Below are positions 16,538 to 26,312 of a stretch of 64,000 nucleotides of DNA, in pieces. The DNA is taken from assembly GCF_018860525.1 (NCBI RefSeq), contig NZ_JAHKPM010000045.1:1-64000 (forward strand), given 5' to 3'. Both the position numbers and the translations under genes were made by a program. The notes under the pieces are model-generated. The model ran no database searches. It was not told the origin of the DNA and worked only from the letters and a program-made list of their open reading frames with translations. How positions within the stretch are numbered: position 1 is the stretch's first letter; each line of letters starts with the position of its first letter. The DNA is from Vibrio hepatarius (lineage in GTDB: Bacteria > Pseudomonadota > Gammaproteobacteria > Enterobacterales > Vibrionaceae).

Positions 16538-17098
16538 ATGACAGCACTAAATACAAATAATATGGTTGTTCAACATGTCAACCAATGGCTAAAGGATGTG
16601 GTTATTGGGCTTAATCTATGTCCATTTGCAGCAAAGCCACAACGCAATAATCAGATCAAAATATTCGTCAGTAATGCAGAAAATGAGCACACTTTATTAG
16701 AAGACATTCTCAATCAATTATTGGAATTAGAAAAAAAGCCAGTTGAAGAATTAGAAACAACACTTGTAGTCATACCTAAGATGCTTAATGACTTTGATGA
16801 ATATAATTTATTTATTGATTGGGTTGAGGCGCTGATGCGACAACAAAATTGGCAAGGTATATTCCAATTGGCCACCTTCCATCCAGGATATTGTTTTGCA
16901 GGTACATGCCCGCAAGATGCTGAGAACCTAACCAATCGCTCGCCTTACCCGATTTTTCATCTTATTCGTGAAGACAGTATGGCAAAAGTGCTCAAGCACT
17001 ACCCAAACCCTGAATCGATTCCAGAGACAAATATTGAAAGAGTCGAAAACCTATCTCAGAAAGAGCTGGTTAAGTTATTTCCTTATTTGTTTAAATAG
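16538..17098 (+). CDS. DUF1415 family protein
   Basis: The 186-aa soluble protein matches the DUF1415 pattern: N-terminal VNQWLKDVVIGLNLCPFA, central TFHPGYCFAGTCPQDAENLT followed by NRSPYPIFHLIRE. The conserved Cys residues (C in LCPFA, CFAGTC) could bind a cofactor or metal, but no function is established that I can name. It lies 45 bp after the MFS gene on the same strand and could be co-transcribed with it. Confidence 0.88.
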   Translation: MTALNTNNMVVQHVNQWLKDVVIGLNLCPFAAKPQRNNQIKIFVSNAENEHTLLEDILNQLLELEKKPVEELETTLVVIPKMLNDFDEYNLFIDWVEALMRQQNWQGIFQLATFHPGYCFAGTCPQDAENLTNRSPYPIFHLIREDSMAKVLKHYPNPESIPETNIERVENLSQKELVKLFPYLFK

Positions 17099-17157
17099 AA
17101 CAGTGAATAGTTCAGAACTCACATACATGGCAGGGGGATGCATGCACGTCATTTATC

Positions 17158-18201
17158 TTAACTCGTGACCGTTATAACACGATCACGTCCCTGCCTCTTC
17201 GCTTCATATAGAGCGGTGTCCGCTCGATCGATTAAGTGCTCAAGAACGGTTCTTTTACATTCTAAGTCCTTTTTTTTGCCAAAATCGAAGTGGCAAACAC
17301 CGATAGATATGCTGATTGGATCCCTATCTAAGACAACCTCTGATACAGATTGACGGAGTCTTTCAAATATTTTATCCCGCTCATCAACATCACGCTCAGG
17401 CAGCCAAACCACAAACTCTTCCCCACCAAAACGAGCGATAAAATCCATGTCACCAAGCCTAGACCTCAAAGCTTGAGCGGTTTTTTTGAGCACATCGTCG
17501 CCCACTTGATGACCATACTTGTCATTAACCTTCTTAAAGTGATCAATATCTAACACCGCTATTGAGCCTTTTCCGTCGGCCAATAACATTCGTTCTATAT
17601 CTAAATGGATCGTTTTAAACATGCATCGACGATTAGCAACTCCGGTGAGTGCATCATGAAAAGCCTGATATTCCAGTTGACTATTAAGCTCTCGCAAGCG
17701 ATCTTCTTGTTTGCGTCGGATCAACTCGACTTCAATCCAAGAAGCCATTAACTTCAATGCATCAATGTCAATATCTTCAAAAGATCTTGTGTGAGGTCTT
17801 GCAGATGAAAAATTAAGTGTGCCAAAAACCTCATCGTCAATAAAAATAGGAACGCCAATATATGACTCAAGCCCAAAAGCTTCATAAGCAGGGTGTTTGG
17901 CATATTTATCGTCTTTTCCCATATGCTCAATAGCGACTGGAGTGAATGAGCTACAAGTTATTTGGCAGTATGTTGAATGGTAATCAAATATGTCACCGGG
18001 ATTTAATTCGACATCCTCCGGAGTTATGCAATACAGCACAGTGTATACGTCTTTCTCGACACGTGACAAAATACCAATGTCAAGGTTGAATCGCTCTAGA
18101 CCCAGCATAATCAATTGAGTGATTTGTATGTCAAAGCCTTTCTGGTAATCATTGGTGATCTGGTAAAGACGACGGATCACCGTTTCGCTTGTTGCAACCA
18201 T
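17158..18201 (-). CDS. GAF-GGDEF diguanylate cyclase
   Basis: The 347-aa cytosolic protein carries a GAF sensor domain (about residues 25-165, GLESYIGVPIFIDDEVFGTL) followed by a GGDEF domain (about 185-345: DALTGVANRR, DIDHFKKVND, active-site RFGGEEFVVW). It should make cyclic di-GMP from two GTP. The usual inhibitory RxxD site five residues before GGEEF is absent (GDMD there), so product inhibition may be lacking. AGGAAATGAG before the ATG is a good ribosome site. The GAF ligand is unknown. Confidence 0.92.
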   Translation of the reverse strand: MVATSETVIRRLYQITNDYQKGFDIQITQLIMLGLERFNLDIGILSRVEKDVYTVLYCITPEDVELNPGDIFDYHSTYCQITCSSFTPVAIEHMGKDDKYAKHPAYEAFGLESYIGVPIFIDDEVFGTLNFSSARPHTRSFEDIDIDALKLMASWIEVELIRRKQEDRLRELNSQLEYQAFHDALTGVANRRCMFKTIHLDIERMLLADGKGSIAVLDIDHFKKVNDKYGHQVGDDVLKKTAQALRSRLGDMDFIARFGGEEFVVWLPERDVDERDKIFERLRQSVSEVVLDRDPISISIGVCHFDFGKKKDLECKRTVLEHLIDRADTALYEAKRQGRDRVITVTS

Positions 18202-18378
18202 CTCATTTCCTATTCAGCTGCCATTAGAGATATGACAACTATCAATGTCATTATCAATAGATTAGCATATGTCAAACAGCATAGAGGGCTCATGCGTTAT
18301 TTATTTTGTTACTGCAATAGAACCTAGAGAGGGGCTTTGGTAGTATAAGGCAACTATAATCGAATTCTGGTTTCATTC

Positions 18379-18954
18379 ATGTTCTTATCTAAGCTCACTC
18401 AAGAAGTTTTCGACCACCTTTATCGCGATATTACCGAGTTTCGCACCACGTTTGATTTGCCCGTTGCTAATCCAGAAACGTTAGATACTAAAGCCGACAC
18501 ACTGCATACCTCTTTAGCAATCGAAGAGTTGACAGAGCTTGCTGAAGCAGATAGTAAAACTGAACAAGCTGATGCCATTGTTGATACCGTATATGTACTA
18601 ATGGGACGGTTGGTCCACTTGGGTGATCACACGCTGGAATCAAATCTTTCTATCACCTATCTTATCGACTTATTGTTGAATGTTGCAGTAAACAGAGGCA
18701 TTGACTTTATATCATGTTGGGATGAAGTTCATTCAAGTAATATGAGCAAAGTATGTTGCAGCGAACAACAATATGCTGATACAGAAGCCCATTACGCTCA
18801 ACAAGGCATCAAACTAATGGCCGTCCAGAAAGGCGATTATATCATCGCAAAATGTGCTGAAGACTTTATCTCTGAAGCAAAAACTATACGCCAAGGCAAG
18901 GTACTTAAATCTGTTTACTATCGTCCCGCTGATCTTTCTCCATTGATCATCTAA
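18379..18954 (+). CDS. MazG/HisE-like NTP pyrophosphohydrolase
   Basis: The 191-aa protein has an all-alpha NTP-PPase signature: IEELTELAEADSKTEQADAI VDT split as EExxE and ExxD, the Mg2+-binding residues. These enzymes hydrolyse (d)NTPs or related nucleotides to the monophosphate. The C-terminal part repeats a weaker all-alpha segment with Cys residues (SKVCCSEQQY). It stands alone between divergent and convergent neighbours. Its specific substrate cannot be inferred. Confidence 0.75.
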   Translation: MFLSKLTQEVFDHLYRDITEFRTTFDLPVANPETLDTKADTLHTSLAIEELTELAEADSKTEQADAIVDTVYVLMGRLVHLGDHTLESNLSITYLIDLLLNVAVNRGIDFISCWDEVHSSNMSKVCCSEQQYADTEAHYAQQGIKLMAVQKGDYIIAKCAEDFISEAKTIRQGKVLKSVYYRPADLSPLII

Positions 18955-18965
18955 ACGGATTACTA

Positions 18966-19003
18966 ACCACCTCAGTTTTCATGACCGTGATATCTGAGGT
19001 GGT
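18966..19003. terminator. Hairpin between convergent genes
   Basis: ACCACCTCAG and CTGAGGTGGT form a 10-bp perfect stem with an 18-nt loop between the convergent MazG-like gene and btuD. It probably serves both, although a clean T-run is lacking. Confidence 0.6.
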
Positions 19004-19022
19004 CCAAATCCACATTTTTTAT

Positions 19023-19772
19023 TCAGTTAAAAATCAACACAGGTTGTTCTTTAAACTGAATTTTTTCAACACTGGCTTTAAATACCCGAGATAATTCTTC
19101 AGCAGTGCACACCTTTGCCACTGATCCGTATGACTGCATCACCCCATTATCTAACAGCAAAGCGTTATCGGCATATTTAAGAGTTCGGTTCAAATCATGA
19201 TTGGACATAATCACCGAAACGCCCTTATCCGCTAACTTACGAATTAAGCGATATAAAAAGACTTCTTGCCCTATATCTAATGACGCGGCTGGCTCATCTA
19301 AAATAAGAAGTTGAGCGTTAGGATTGAGCGATGGCCAGATCTGCAAACATATCGCACATAACCTCACTCTTTGCCATTCTCCACCAGATAATTGGTGTAT
19401 TGAACGATGAAGTTTATCCGTAATTTCAAGCAAGTCTGTCAATTCTTTCAACGCTTGCTCTGCGTCAGCGTTTACTTTGTGATGCGGTAGAGACAGTGAT
19501 AAGTAAAATGAAACATCAAGGTTAAACGCAGGGTGAGAACTTTGGCTTAAAAATGCTCGATTCATTGCCAAGACTTCCAGTGAGCTTTCCCCTACATTTA
19601 CATCATTCATCAACACATCACCTTCAAAATCTAGTAACCCAGCGATAGATGTCAGTAAAGTGCTTTTCCCGCTTCCATTTGGCCCTATTACATGCAGTAC
19701 TTCACCCCTATTAAGACTAAAAGACAGCGGCAGTATTCGTGAGCCTACTGATAAATGATCAACGCGAATCAT
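19023..19772 (-). CDS. btuD: Vitamin B12 ABC transporter ATPase BtuD
   Basis: The 249-aa ABC ATPase has Walker [10 protein letters not shown] (about 34-42), signature [11 protein letters not shown] (about 128), Walker [13 protein letters not shown] (about 160) and the H-loop His in MSNHDLNRT. It powers cobalamin import together with BtuC, with which it overlaps by 14 bp. Close resemblance to the B12/iron-siderophore importer ATPases and pairing with a BtuC-like permease support BtuD. A siderophore importer is the main alternative, since BtuF is not adjacent. Confidence 0.85.
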   Translation of the reverse strand: MIRVDHLSVGSRILPLSFSLNRGEVLHVIGPNGSGKSTLLTSIAGLLDFEGDVLMNDVNVGESSLEVLAMNRAFLSQSSHPAFNLDVSFYLSLSLPHHKVNADAEQALKELTDLLEITDKLHRSIHQLSGGEWQRVRLCAICLQIWPSLNPNAQLLILDEPAASLDIGQEVFLYRLIRKLADKGVSVIMSNHDLNRTLKYADNALLLDNGVMQSYGSVAKVCTAEELSRVFKASVEKIQFKEQPVLIFN

Positions 19773-20754
19773 GATGTTTTATTAGCATCCAAATAAAAAC
19801 TGGAGCTCCTATACTAGTAGTTACTACACCCAGTGGAAGCTCTGCTGAGTCTAATGTGATACGGGCGATAATATCTGCGCACACAACTAAAGTAGCTCCC
19901 ATTAAAGCAGAAACAGGCAATAAGTAGCGATTTCCTGCTCCCAGAGTCAACCTAACTATATGCGGAACGATTAAACCGACAAAACCAATTACACCACCCA
20001 ATGCAACAGCACCTCCGACTAAAATAGAAACGGCAACAATCAATTTCCATCGAATTGAAGTCACATCTACGCCAAGCTGCTTGGCATGTTGCTCCCCCAT
20101 CATCAGCTTATCAAGCATTCGACCTTTTAGACATAACCAAGCCAAAACTGGTAACAAAAACAAAGTGAGAACGTGATGGTACCAACTGGAGCCACCGATA
20201 CCACCCATTAACCAATACATGAGTTGTCTCAAACTTAAGTCATCACTAAAATAAAATGCCCAAGTCACAATCGCCCCAGTGAGAATGCCCAAAGTAAAAC
20301 CCACCAACAGTAAGCGAGTCGTCGTCAGTTTCATCATTGTCGCCACACAAACCAAAATCAGAGTGAATAGCAAAGCACCGATAATGGCAGCAACCATGAA
20401 ACCTACAGGTGTAGCCCATGTTGGCCACAAGAATAATAGCATGACCATGACAACGCTAGCTCCTCCTGACACCCCTAATACTCCAGGTTCAGCAAGGACA
20501 TTTCCGAGTAGCACCTGCAGCACTCCCCCTGAAACAGCTAACGCACTACCAATGACTATTGCAGCAAATAATCTAGGAAGCCTTAATTCGATGACCAATT
20601 TTTTTTGGAACATCGACAATTCAGAAAACGGTGAAATAAAAACATCACCGACCATCAGATGGAGCGCAGACACGCAAATAAGAATGGAGCAGATCACCAA
20701 TGCATAGCGCTTCCAGCGAATATGTTGGCGATCAAGTAGTTGGGTTAAATACAT
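19759..20754 (-). CDS. btuC: Vitamin B12 ABC transporter permease BtuC
   Basis: The 331-aa FecCD-family inner-membrane permease has about 10 TM helices. The family motifs [20 protein letters not shown] and [21 protein letters not shown] near the N-terminus and [19 protein letters not shown] near the C-terminus are visible. It forms the channel with BtuD, whose gene overlaps it. No B12 riboswitch fold was recognised in the 101 bp between astE and btuC. Confidence 0.88.
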   Translation of the reverse strand: MYLTQLLDRQHIRWKRYALVICSILICVSALHLMVGDVFISPFSELSMFQKKLVIELRLPRLFAAIVIGSALAVSGGVLQVLLGNVLAEPGVLGVSGGASVVMVMLLFLWPTWATPVGFMVAAIIGALLFTLILVCVATMMKLTTTRLLLVGFTLGILTGAIVTWAFYFSDDLSLRQLMYWLMGGIGGSSWYHHVLTLFLLPVLAWLCLKGRMLDKLMMGEQHAKQLGVDVTSIRWKLIVAVSILVGGAVALGGVIGFVGLIVPHIVRLTLGAGNRYLLPVSALMGATLVVCADIIARITLDSAELPLGVVTTSIGAPVFIWMLIKHHDSR

Positions 20755-20855
20755 TCGATTAGAGCTTTACAAGCTAGTATGGCTGAGTATACGTGATAAT
20801 CGCTCAACCATACCTTGAAGCGGCTTAAATAGAAAGCATCGATTGAATAGGTATG

Positions 20856-21884
20856 TTAATCGTAGACGAGCTGATCGGCTTCAAAACGAATTTTAACTGG
20901 GCACACCATAAGTGCTGCTCTTTGTCCAATCACTACATGTCGATTTGGAAAAACAATCGCTTCACCTTCATTTTTTGCCATCAATGGTTTATCGCCATCA
21001 TGACCAAAAACCTCACCATGTTTAAATGCCGTGAAATTCTCCACGTCATCATCAAAGAGAAAATCAAAGTCATCATGAAGTCGAACGATAGTCCGACTTA
21101 CACGATACATAACCGGAGGACGGGGTATATGCTCTGATTCACTCGAGGCAATCAGATCTCTCGTTGCCAATTCAAATGCAGCGAGTTTATCTAAGGCATT
21201 GTCTCCAATTCTAGCCACTTTCCCAAGTTCTACGGTAAGAGCCTGTGCTGCATAATTTTCGGCACTATACCAGCTAAATGTACTAGAAGGCGCATTGGAA
21301 AACATCATGGCATCTAGATGAGCGCTTGCTGAAAAATCCATCAATTCTTTACTTCGTACAGGATGACGAGTTTTAGGGCTAACTCCAAATGTATAATGTT
21401 GCGAAGATCGGATCGCGCAGTGTAAATCTAAGTGCCAACGGTTATCTTGCGGTGTGTTGTGATAAAAAGAACTAACTATACGTTTAAGGTTCTGCGCAAT
21501 AGCAAGTTCTTTTGTTGGTTGATATTCTTTTTCGTCAAATAAACGATTTAAGTTCATTTCAACAAAACGGGTATGAGCATTTGTCGACTCAGGGTGAGCA
21601 ATGATAAATAACAAACGCTCTTTTACAGGTTGAAACCCTGTTTGGATATCCAAAATAACTTTATCTATTAGCTCCATAGGCGCAGTTTCATTACCATGGA
21701 TACCAGAGGAAAAGATAATATGTTTGCTGTTCTCGTCCAACTTAGGCGGGATGACTTCCAAAATTCCACGCTCATGGAGCTTAAATAGGGTTCCATTAGC
21801 AACGGTCATCTCACCAGATAACATAGGTTGCTCTAAATCTAAGCTGTCAAAAAGAAAAGATTGGCGAAAGAGGGTTTTCGTCAT
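20856..21884 (-). CDS. astE: Succinylglutamate desuccinylase
   Basis: The 342-aa zinc hydrolase of the AstE/AspA family carries out the last step of the arginine succinyltransferase pathway, hydrolysing N-succinylglutamate to succinate and glutamate. The zinc ligands are visible in SSGIHGNETAPMELID (H and E) and HLDLHCAIRSS (His), and the catalytic Glu in ALTVELGKVA. The length is normal. The gene is separated from the other ast genes here, a layout also seen in Vibrio. It is upstream of btuC on the same strand. Confidence 0.9.
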   Translation of the reverse strand: MTKTLFRQSFLFDSLDLEQPMLSGEMTVANGTLFKLHERGILEVIPPKLDENSKHIIFSSGIHGNETAPMELIDKVILDIQTGFQPVKERLLFIIAHPESTNAHTRFVEMNLNRLFDEKEYQPTKELAIAQNLKRIVSSFYHNTPQDNRWHLDLHCAIRSSQHYTFGVSPKTRHPVRSKELMDFSASAHLDAMMFSNAPSSTFSWYSAENYAAQALTVELGKVARIGDNALDKLAAFELATRDLIASSESEHIPRPPVMYRVSRTIVRLHDDFDFLFDDDVENFTAFKHGEVFGHDGDKPLMAKNEGEAIVFPNRHVVIGQRAALMVCPVKIRFEADQLVYD

Positions 21885-22375
21885 GCGCTACTCCTTTATT
21901 GCACAGCAAGCATGTTAATAAATTGTGTAATTAAAGTATGTTGACATGATCTCAGTTATTAAAGAGAAAAATCATGTTTAACTATAAAATTTAGCTTTGA
22001 CACTCCAAGCAGAGCAATTATAGAACGACTCATTTCCCATAAATGATAATTTGCCAGTTGGATAGTAAACAAACTTATTGTCAATCATATCATATTTCTG
22101 GTGAATTTAACTTTGAACATAGCGAGATTAAGAATATAAATTCTATGTCAAATCAAGTTATAAATCTTTGCTTAAACAACGAAAAGATGACCTTTTTATC
22201 ATTATAAAAATCAAATTGACAAGAAAAATGAGTCTTTATCAAAATTTTTGCTATCTTATTAAGTGGATACAAGTTAGTTAGTTTGTAACCTATTGAAATG
22301 TATAATACGACTAATTTGATGGCATGAAGGCTGCTTGTTTTGCTGGGCAAAGTTTGATATTGCATGGAGGTTTGT
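21885..22375 (+). promoter_or_regulatory. AT-rich intergenic region with a candidate promoter
   Basis: These 491 bp have no protein gene. A near-consensus TATAAT at 22301-22306 is preceded at 17 bp by TTAGTT (22278-22283), making a plausible promoter for the 28-aa gene at 22376. TTGACA occurs at 22216 but lacks a -10 at the right distance. The rest appears featureless and very AT-rich. Confidence 0.4.
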
Positions 22376-22462
22376 ATGTTTGCCAATCAAAAATCAAAGA
22401 AACAGAAACACCCTAAATCAACTCCGAAAACGCTAAAACGCGTTCCTTTTTCACTCACTTAG
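22376..22462 (+). CDS. 28-aa basic peptide
   Basis: ATG at 22376 preceded by GGAGG with 7-nt spacing (TGGAGGTTTGTATG) opens a frame of 28 codons ending in TAG. The peptide (MFANQKSKKQKHPKSTPKTL then KRVPFSLT) is highly basic, with about 9 Lys/Arg and no hydrophobic segment, so it may bind nucleic acid or act as a leader peptide. It is followed by a GC-rich hairpin. The strong ribosome site and the flanking promoter and hairpin are the reasons to call it. I do not recognise the family. Confidence 0.6.
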   Translation: MFANQKSKKQKHPKSTPKTLKRVPFSLT

Positions 22463-22478
22463 CGACTGTCGTATTCAA

Positions 22479-22499
22479 AGGCCTCGGTGGTCGAGGCCT
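22479..22499 (+). terminator. Hairpin after the 28-aa gene
   Basis: AGGCCTCG and CGAGGCCT form an 8-bp stem with a 5-nt loop, 17 bp after the stop codon. There is no clear T-run, so it may be a weak terminator or an RNA-stabilising structure. Confidence 0.5.
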
Positions 22500-22591
22500 A
22501 TAAAACTCGCAACCTCAAAGGTGGATCACAGATTTTTATAACTTGATAGTAGATTCTCTACCAATCTAATGTGGTATTGAGGACATGGTCA

Positions 22592-23278
22592 TTGTCTGAG
22601 AAAAACGAGCGTGCAATTATGATTGCTGGAACAACGGGCTTAATCGGCACCGAGCTTTTGAAACAGATGCTAGAAGCACAGCCAATCACACATATATATG
22701 CATTGAGCCGTCGCTCTATTGCCTTTTTTCATCCAAAACTCGAGGTCATAAAAGATTCCCAACTGCAGGTAAAAGACTGGCAAACGGAAAAACCCTCTCC
22801 AAAATATGGTTTTATCTGCCTTGGTACAACCATCAAGCAAGCAGGATCTAAGCAAGAACTTGAACGCGTTGATCATCACTTAGTATGTGAAGTTGCTCAA
22901 ACGATGAAACTCCTCGGCGTAACTCATATTGCTATAGTTTCAAGCTATGGGGCTTCTACTCATGCAATTTCTCATTATTTACGATGTAAAGGGAAGATGG
23001 AAATAGCGATAGAACGTATGGGCTTTGAATATATTACGTTTGTTAGGCCAGGTCCTATTGTAGGTTTAAGAGATTCACCACGCAAAGATGAAGCTGTGAT
23101 TCAATTGGTACTTAAATCCGTCCGCCCATTGATGTTTGGAAAACTGGCTAAACTGATCCCTATTCAAGCAAGCGAAGTGGCGAAAGCAATGCAGTATAGC
23201 CTGTTCTCTAACTCTAAATATAGAATCCGAACACTAGATAGTATTCAAATGAGAAATCTAATCAACCAATACCAATAA
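22592..23278 (+). CDS. NAD(P)-binding oxidoreductase, HTATIP2/NmrA-like
   Basis: The product is about 228 aa. The Rossmann-fold glycine motif is GTTGLIGTELLKQ, and the SDR-type VSSYGAS occurs at mid-length. The general pattern is that of atypical short-chain dehydrogenases related to HTATIP2. The start is uncertain. TTG 22592 has GAGG 9 nt upstream; GTG 22571 would give 235 aa, and ATG 22619 begins right at the Rossmann strand. The substrate is unknown and there is no obvious operon partner. Confidence 0.75.
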   Translation: MSEKNERAIMIAGTTGLIGTELLKQMLEAQPITHIYALSRRSIAFFHPKLEVIKDSQLQVKDWQTEKPSPKYGFICLGTTIKQAGSKQELERVDHHLVCEVAQTMKLLGVTHIAIVSSYGASTHAISHYLRCKGKMEIAIERMGFEYITFVRPGPIVGLRDSPRKDEAVIQLVLKSVRPLMFGKLAKLIPIQASEVAKAMQYSLFSNSKYRIRTLDSIQMRNLINQYQ

Positions 23279-23442
23279 GCGAGATATTTTTCAACTCTGT
23301 AAAGAACTGCGCAGCTCTTACTAGCAAATAACTATTTGTTATATATGATATCTAATTTTCATTTCATTGCTACTTGGCAAATCATTATCGTTCAATACAG
23401 CATCAAATACTGTCATCATTTTTTTAATAAAGGTTAATTTCT

Positions 23443-24816
23443 ATGTCACTTATATCTATCGCTTCTTTGGCGATATTTGTCGCCATTTTATTTTTTATTA
23501 TGCGGCAGCAAAACAAAAAACACAGCTTGCCTAGGTTGGTGCTTCTCGGTTTGGGTACGGGAAGTACATTTGGACTTGTAATGCAACTGGTGTTTAACCA
23601 GAATCCTCAGGTTATCAACCAGACGCTTGAATGGATAAACATTGTTGGTAGCGGTTATGTAGGCCTGCTGAAGATGGTAGTCATGCCTCTTGTTTTAGTG
23701 TCGATGATTTCTGCTGTCGTAAAATTAGAAAAAGGAGGCTCACTGGGTAAAATCTCTGGCTTAACCATATCAATACTATTGGCAACAACTGCAATATCTG
23801 CGCTAGTCGGTATCATGATTACTCAGGCCTTTGGTCTGACTGTGCAAGGCCTAGTTGAAGGCACAAGAGAAACCGCCCGTATTGCAATATTAGAAAATAG
23901 AGCTGGAACTGTCAGCGAACTGACTATCCCGCAGATGCTAGTTAGCTTCATCCCGACCAATCCATTTGCAGATCTCACAGGGGCACGTTCAACATCAATT
24001 ATTGCCGTGGTGATCTTCGGCGTTCTTACTGGCATTGCAGCCCGTAAAGTAATGATGGAAAACCAGGATCTAGAACGACCGATAAGCATATTTGTCGATG
24101 CTACTCAATCTATCATCATGCGTCTTGTTAAAATGATTATGGCCTTAACACCTTATGGTATCACTGCACTGATGGCAAAAGTCGTCGCAACCTCCAGTGC
24201 CAATGATATTCTCAACCTGCTCGGTTTTATCATCGCATCTTATGTCGCTATCACTCTAATGTTCGTTGTGCATGGCATTCTGGTTTCCTTTGTAGGTGTC
24301 AGCCCCAAGAGCTACTTTCAAAAAATTTGGCCAGTCCTTACATTTGCGTTTACTTCTAGAAGCTCTGCGGCAACCATCCCACTTAACGTAGAAGCTCAAA
24401 TCAATAAGCTGAACGTTCCACCAGCGATTGCTAACCTGTCGGCATCATTTGGCGCAACCATTGGGCAAAACGGTTGTGCGGGTATCTACCCTGCCATGCT
24501 CGCTGTAATGGTCGCACCAACTGTAGGTATTGACCCCACTGATATTCATTTTATCGTGTCTCTAATCTCGATAATCGTTGTGAGTTCATTCGGTATCGCT
24601 GGCGTTGGTGGAGGCGCAACTTTCGCAGCCCTTATCGTGTTGCCAGCAATGGGCCTTCCAGTCACGATTGCTGCATTGCTCATATCAATTGAGCCTTTAA
24701 TTGATATGGCTCGGACCGCCTTGAATGTCTCGGGTGCAATAACAGCAGGTACCATTACCAGCAGGCTGATTGGTAAAGGCTTCAATGACGAAGAGCTAGA
24801 AACACAAAAAGCTTAA
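23443..24816 (+). CDS. tcyP: L-cystine/dicarboxylate:cation symporter (TcyP-like)
   Basis: The 457-aa inner-membrane protein belongs to the dicarboxylate/amino acid:cation symporter family. Hallmarks are the Ser-rich hairpin loop TSRSSAATIPLN, the NGCAGIYPAMLAVMVAP segment and the GVGGGATFAALIVLPAMGLP segment. These last two match the TcyP/YdjN cystine transporter subgroup rather than GltP or DctA. AAAGG lies 9-10 nt before the ATG. An imperfect terminator follows at 24838-24869. Confidence 0.82.
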   Translation: MSLISIASLAIFVAILFFIMRQQNKKHSLPRLVLLGLGTGSTFGLVMQLVFNQNPQVINQTLEWINIVGSGYVGLLKMVVMPLVLVSMISAVVKLEKGGSLGKISGLTISILLATTAISALVGIMITQAFGLTVQGLVEGTRETARIAILENRAGTVSELTIPQMLVSFIPTNPFADLTGARSTSIIAVVIFGVLTGIAARKVMMENQDLERPISIFVDATQSIIMRLVKMIMALTPYGITALMAKVVATSSANDILNLLGFIIASYVAITLMFVVHGILVSFVGVSPKSYFQKIWPVLTFAFTSRSSAATIPLNVEAQINKLNVPPAIANLSASFGATIGQNGCAGIYPAMLAVMVAPTVGIDPTDIHFIVSLISIIVVSSFGIAGVGGGATFAALIVLPAMGLPVTIAALLISIEPLIDMARTALNVSGAITAGTITSRLIGKGFNDEELETQKA

Positions 24817-24837
24817 GTTGAATTTAGCAACTTGTGA

Positions 24838-24869
24838 GCCTCGAATCCAATCTTCGGGGCCTTTGTTTT
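24838..24869 (+). terminator. Terminator of tcyP
   Basis: GCCTCGAA, a 7-nt loop and TTCGGGGC (one wobble pair) are followed by CTTTGTTTT. Confidence 0.7.
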
Positions 24870-24974
24870 AAGTTTATATATGGCTTGTTTACCCTAGATA
24901 CAATGCTGATTGTTCAAATTTGGCCTATCCTCGATAATAGAACCTTTACTTAGCCCTTAACGATACTGTTTATT

Positions 24975-25736
24975 ATGCTCCGAACGCTTTATGTAACAGC
25001 ATTAGTATTACTGTCCTTTGTCTCGAGAGCTGGTCTGCCACTGTATGACCCGTGGGGAGAACTCAAGTTTATGACCGAAGAATACCCTCCCCTAAACTAT
25101 ATCGATGCTAATGGGAATTTAACAGGGCTGTCTGTTGAAGTTTTATTAGGTACCGCCAAACATGCCAAGTCGGGGCTCAGCCGAGAAGATATCTTCGTAT
25201 TACCTTGGGCTAGAGCTTATAAGGCCACACTAAAGAGAAGAGGTCGAGTTCTATTTGCCACATCGCGAAAACCTGAACGAGAGAATTTATTTTTATGGGT
25301 AGGCCCTATATCAGAAGGTACGCCTTCTTTCCTCATTGCCAGAAAAACAAGTAACATTAACATTGTTTCAAGTAAGGATTTAATGAAATATCGCATCGGT
25401 GTAATCAGGGGAGATAGCTTAGAAAAACGTGTCGAGAAGTTAGAAATCCCTAACGAAAACATCATACGCTCACACGACCCAGAGCTACTTGCTGAGCAAC
25501 TTATCAAAGGGCGTATCGATTTGTGGGCAACAAACTGGACAGGCGCTAAAACTCTGTTAGAAGAACTTAATATATCAACGACGTTAATAGAACCAGTATA
25601 TAAATTCAAATTCAATGATAACTACTTCGCAGTAAATAAAACCACCCCTATTTCAGTTGTAAACAAAATGCAAACTGCCCTAGATGCCTTTAAGAAAACC
25701 CCAGAGTACCAGTTGATCGTCGAGAAATTTAAATAG
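24975..25736 (+). CDS. Family-3 extracellular solute-binding protein
   Basis: The 253-aa protein has a Sec signal (about 1-19, LYVTALVLLSFVSRAG). The SBP family-3 architecture shows as EYPPLNYIDANGNLTGLSVE at the first lobe and YRIGVIRGDSLEKRV and LIKGRIDLWATNW in the second. Such proteins bind amino acids or small organics in the periplasm. No permease or kinase gene is next to it, so the partner is unknown. Confidence 0.8.
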   Translation: MLRTLYVTALVLLSFVSRAGLPLYDPWGELKFMTEEYPPLNYIDANGNLTGLSVEVLLGTAKHAKSGLSREDIFVLPWARAYKATLKRRGRVLFATSRKPERENLFLWVGPISEGTPSFLIARKTSNINIVSSKDLMKYRIGVIRGDSLEKRVEKLEIPNENIIRSHDPELLAEQLIKGRIDLWATNWTGAKTLLEELNISTTLIEPVYKFKFNDNYFAVNKTTPISVVNKMQTALDAFKKTPEYQLIVEKFK

Positions 25737-25934
25737 TAATACCACTTAAACTCGCTGCCCCTGGAAGTGCCTTTCTGCCACATATCTAGGTATCAAAATT
25801 ACAATTATTGGAAATCCATCACTAGTCGTATCCCTTAACTAAAAAATACAACCTCACGCCAGAAAACAGCGGCCTTAACTAATCAACTGATATACAATAG
25901 ATGCGGTGAAGAATCATAAATAGAGCAATAAAAC

Positions 25935-26000
25935 ATGAGCAAAAAAGAACAACCCACATTCTTCTTCTTCGATTATGAAACCAAATACTTAAGTTACTGA
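25935..26000 (+). pseudogene. sbcB: Truncated start of exonuclease I (sbcB)
   Basis: ATG 25935 opens MSKKEQPTFFFFDYETKYLS, ending at TGA 25998-26000. The first 16 residues match the N-terminus of Vibrio exonuclease I (x-QPTFFFFDYET followed in the family by a W-G-V/T-x-P-A-K/L-D-R-P-S-Q-F segment); E. coli SbcB has TFLFHDYET at the same place. After DYET the match ends abruptly. The remaining roughly 450 codons are not in the window. It is a break point left by insertion or deletion. Family recognition is from memory and should be confirmed by a search. Confidence 0.65.
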
Positions 26001-26099
26001 TTTAAAATAATTTAAAATCAAAATCCAGAACATACAGACGCAAATAGGACACATGTTTTCAGTAAGTTTTATCAATTTCCCCACAAACTACCGTTAATA

Positions 26100-26125
26100 C
26101 CCCGATGCTACCAACATCGGGGTTT
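26100..26125 (+). terminator. Terminator after the sbcB remnant
   Basis: CCCCGATG, a 7-nt loop, CATCGGGG and TTT form a clean hairpin. No intact plus-strand gene precedes it, so it may be the original terminator of the lost gene. The rest of 25737-26312 holds nothing else that I can support. Confidence 0.7.
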
Positions 26126-26312
26126 CACCGTTTATAGGGCCACAAAAATATCACACCTATCTTGCAGCTCTTATCTAGTAAGCTTTTCCTAGTTGGATTT
26201 AGTACTCCTTCTTTTTATGGGTGTAGATATGGTGTCGTTATACAGTATTTTTCCAATACTAAATTCAGCTTGTTTTCTTCATAAAAAATGGCTCTCTAAG
26301 AGCGCCCACAAA

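Noticed and set aside
20755..20855. B12 riboswitch before btuC
   Set aside because: The gap is only 101 bp and contains no B12-box-like sequence that I could recognise.
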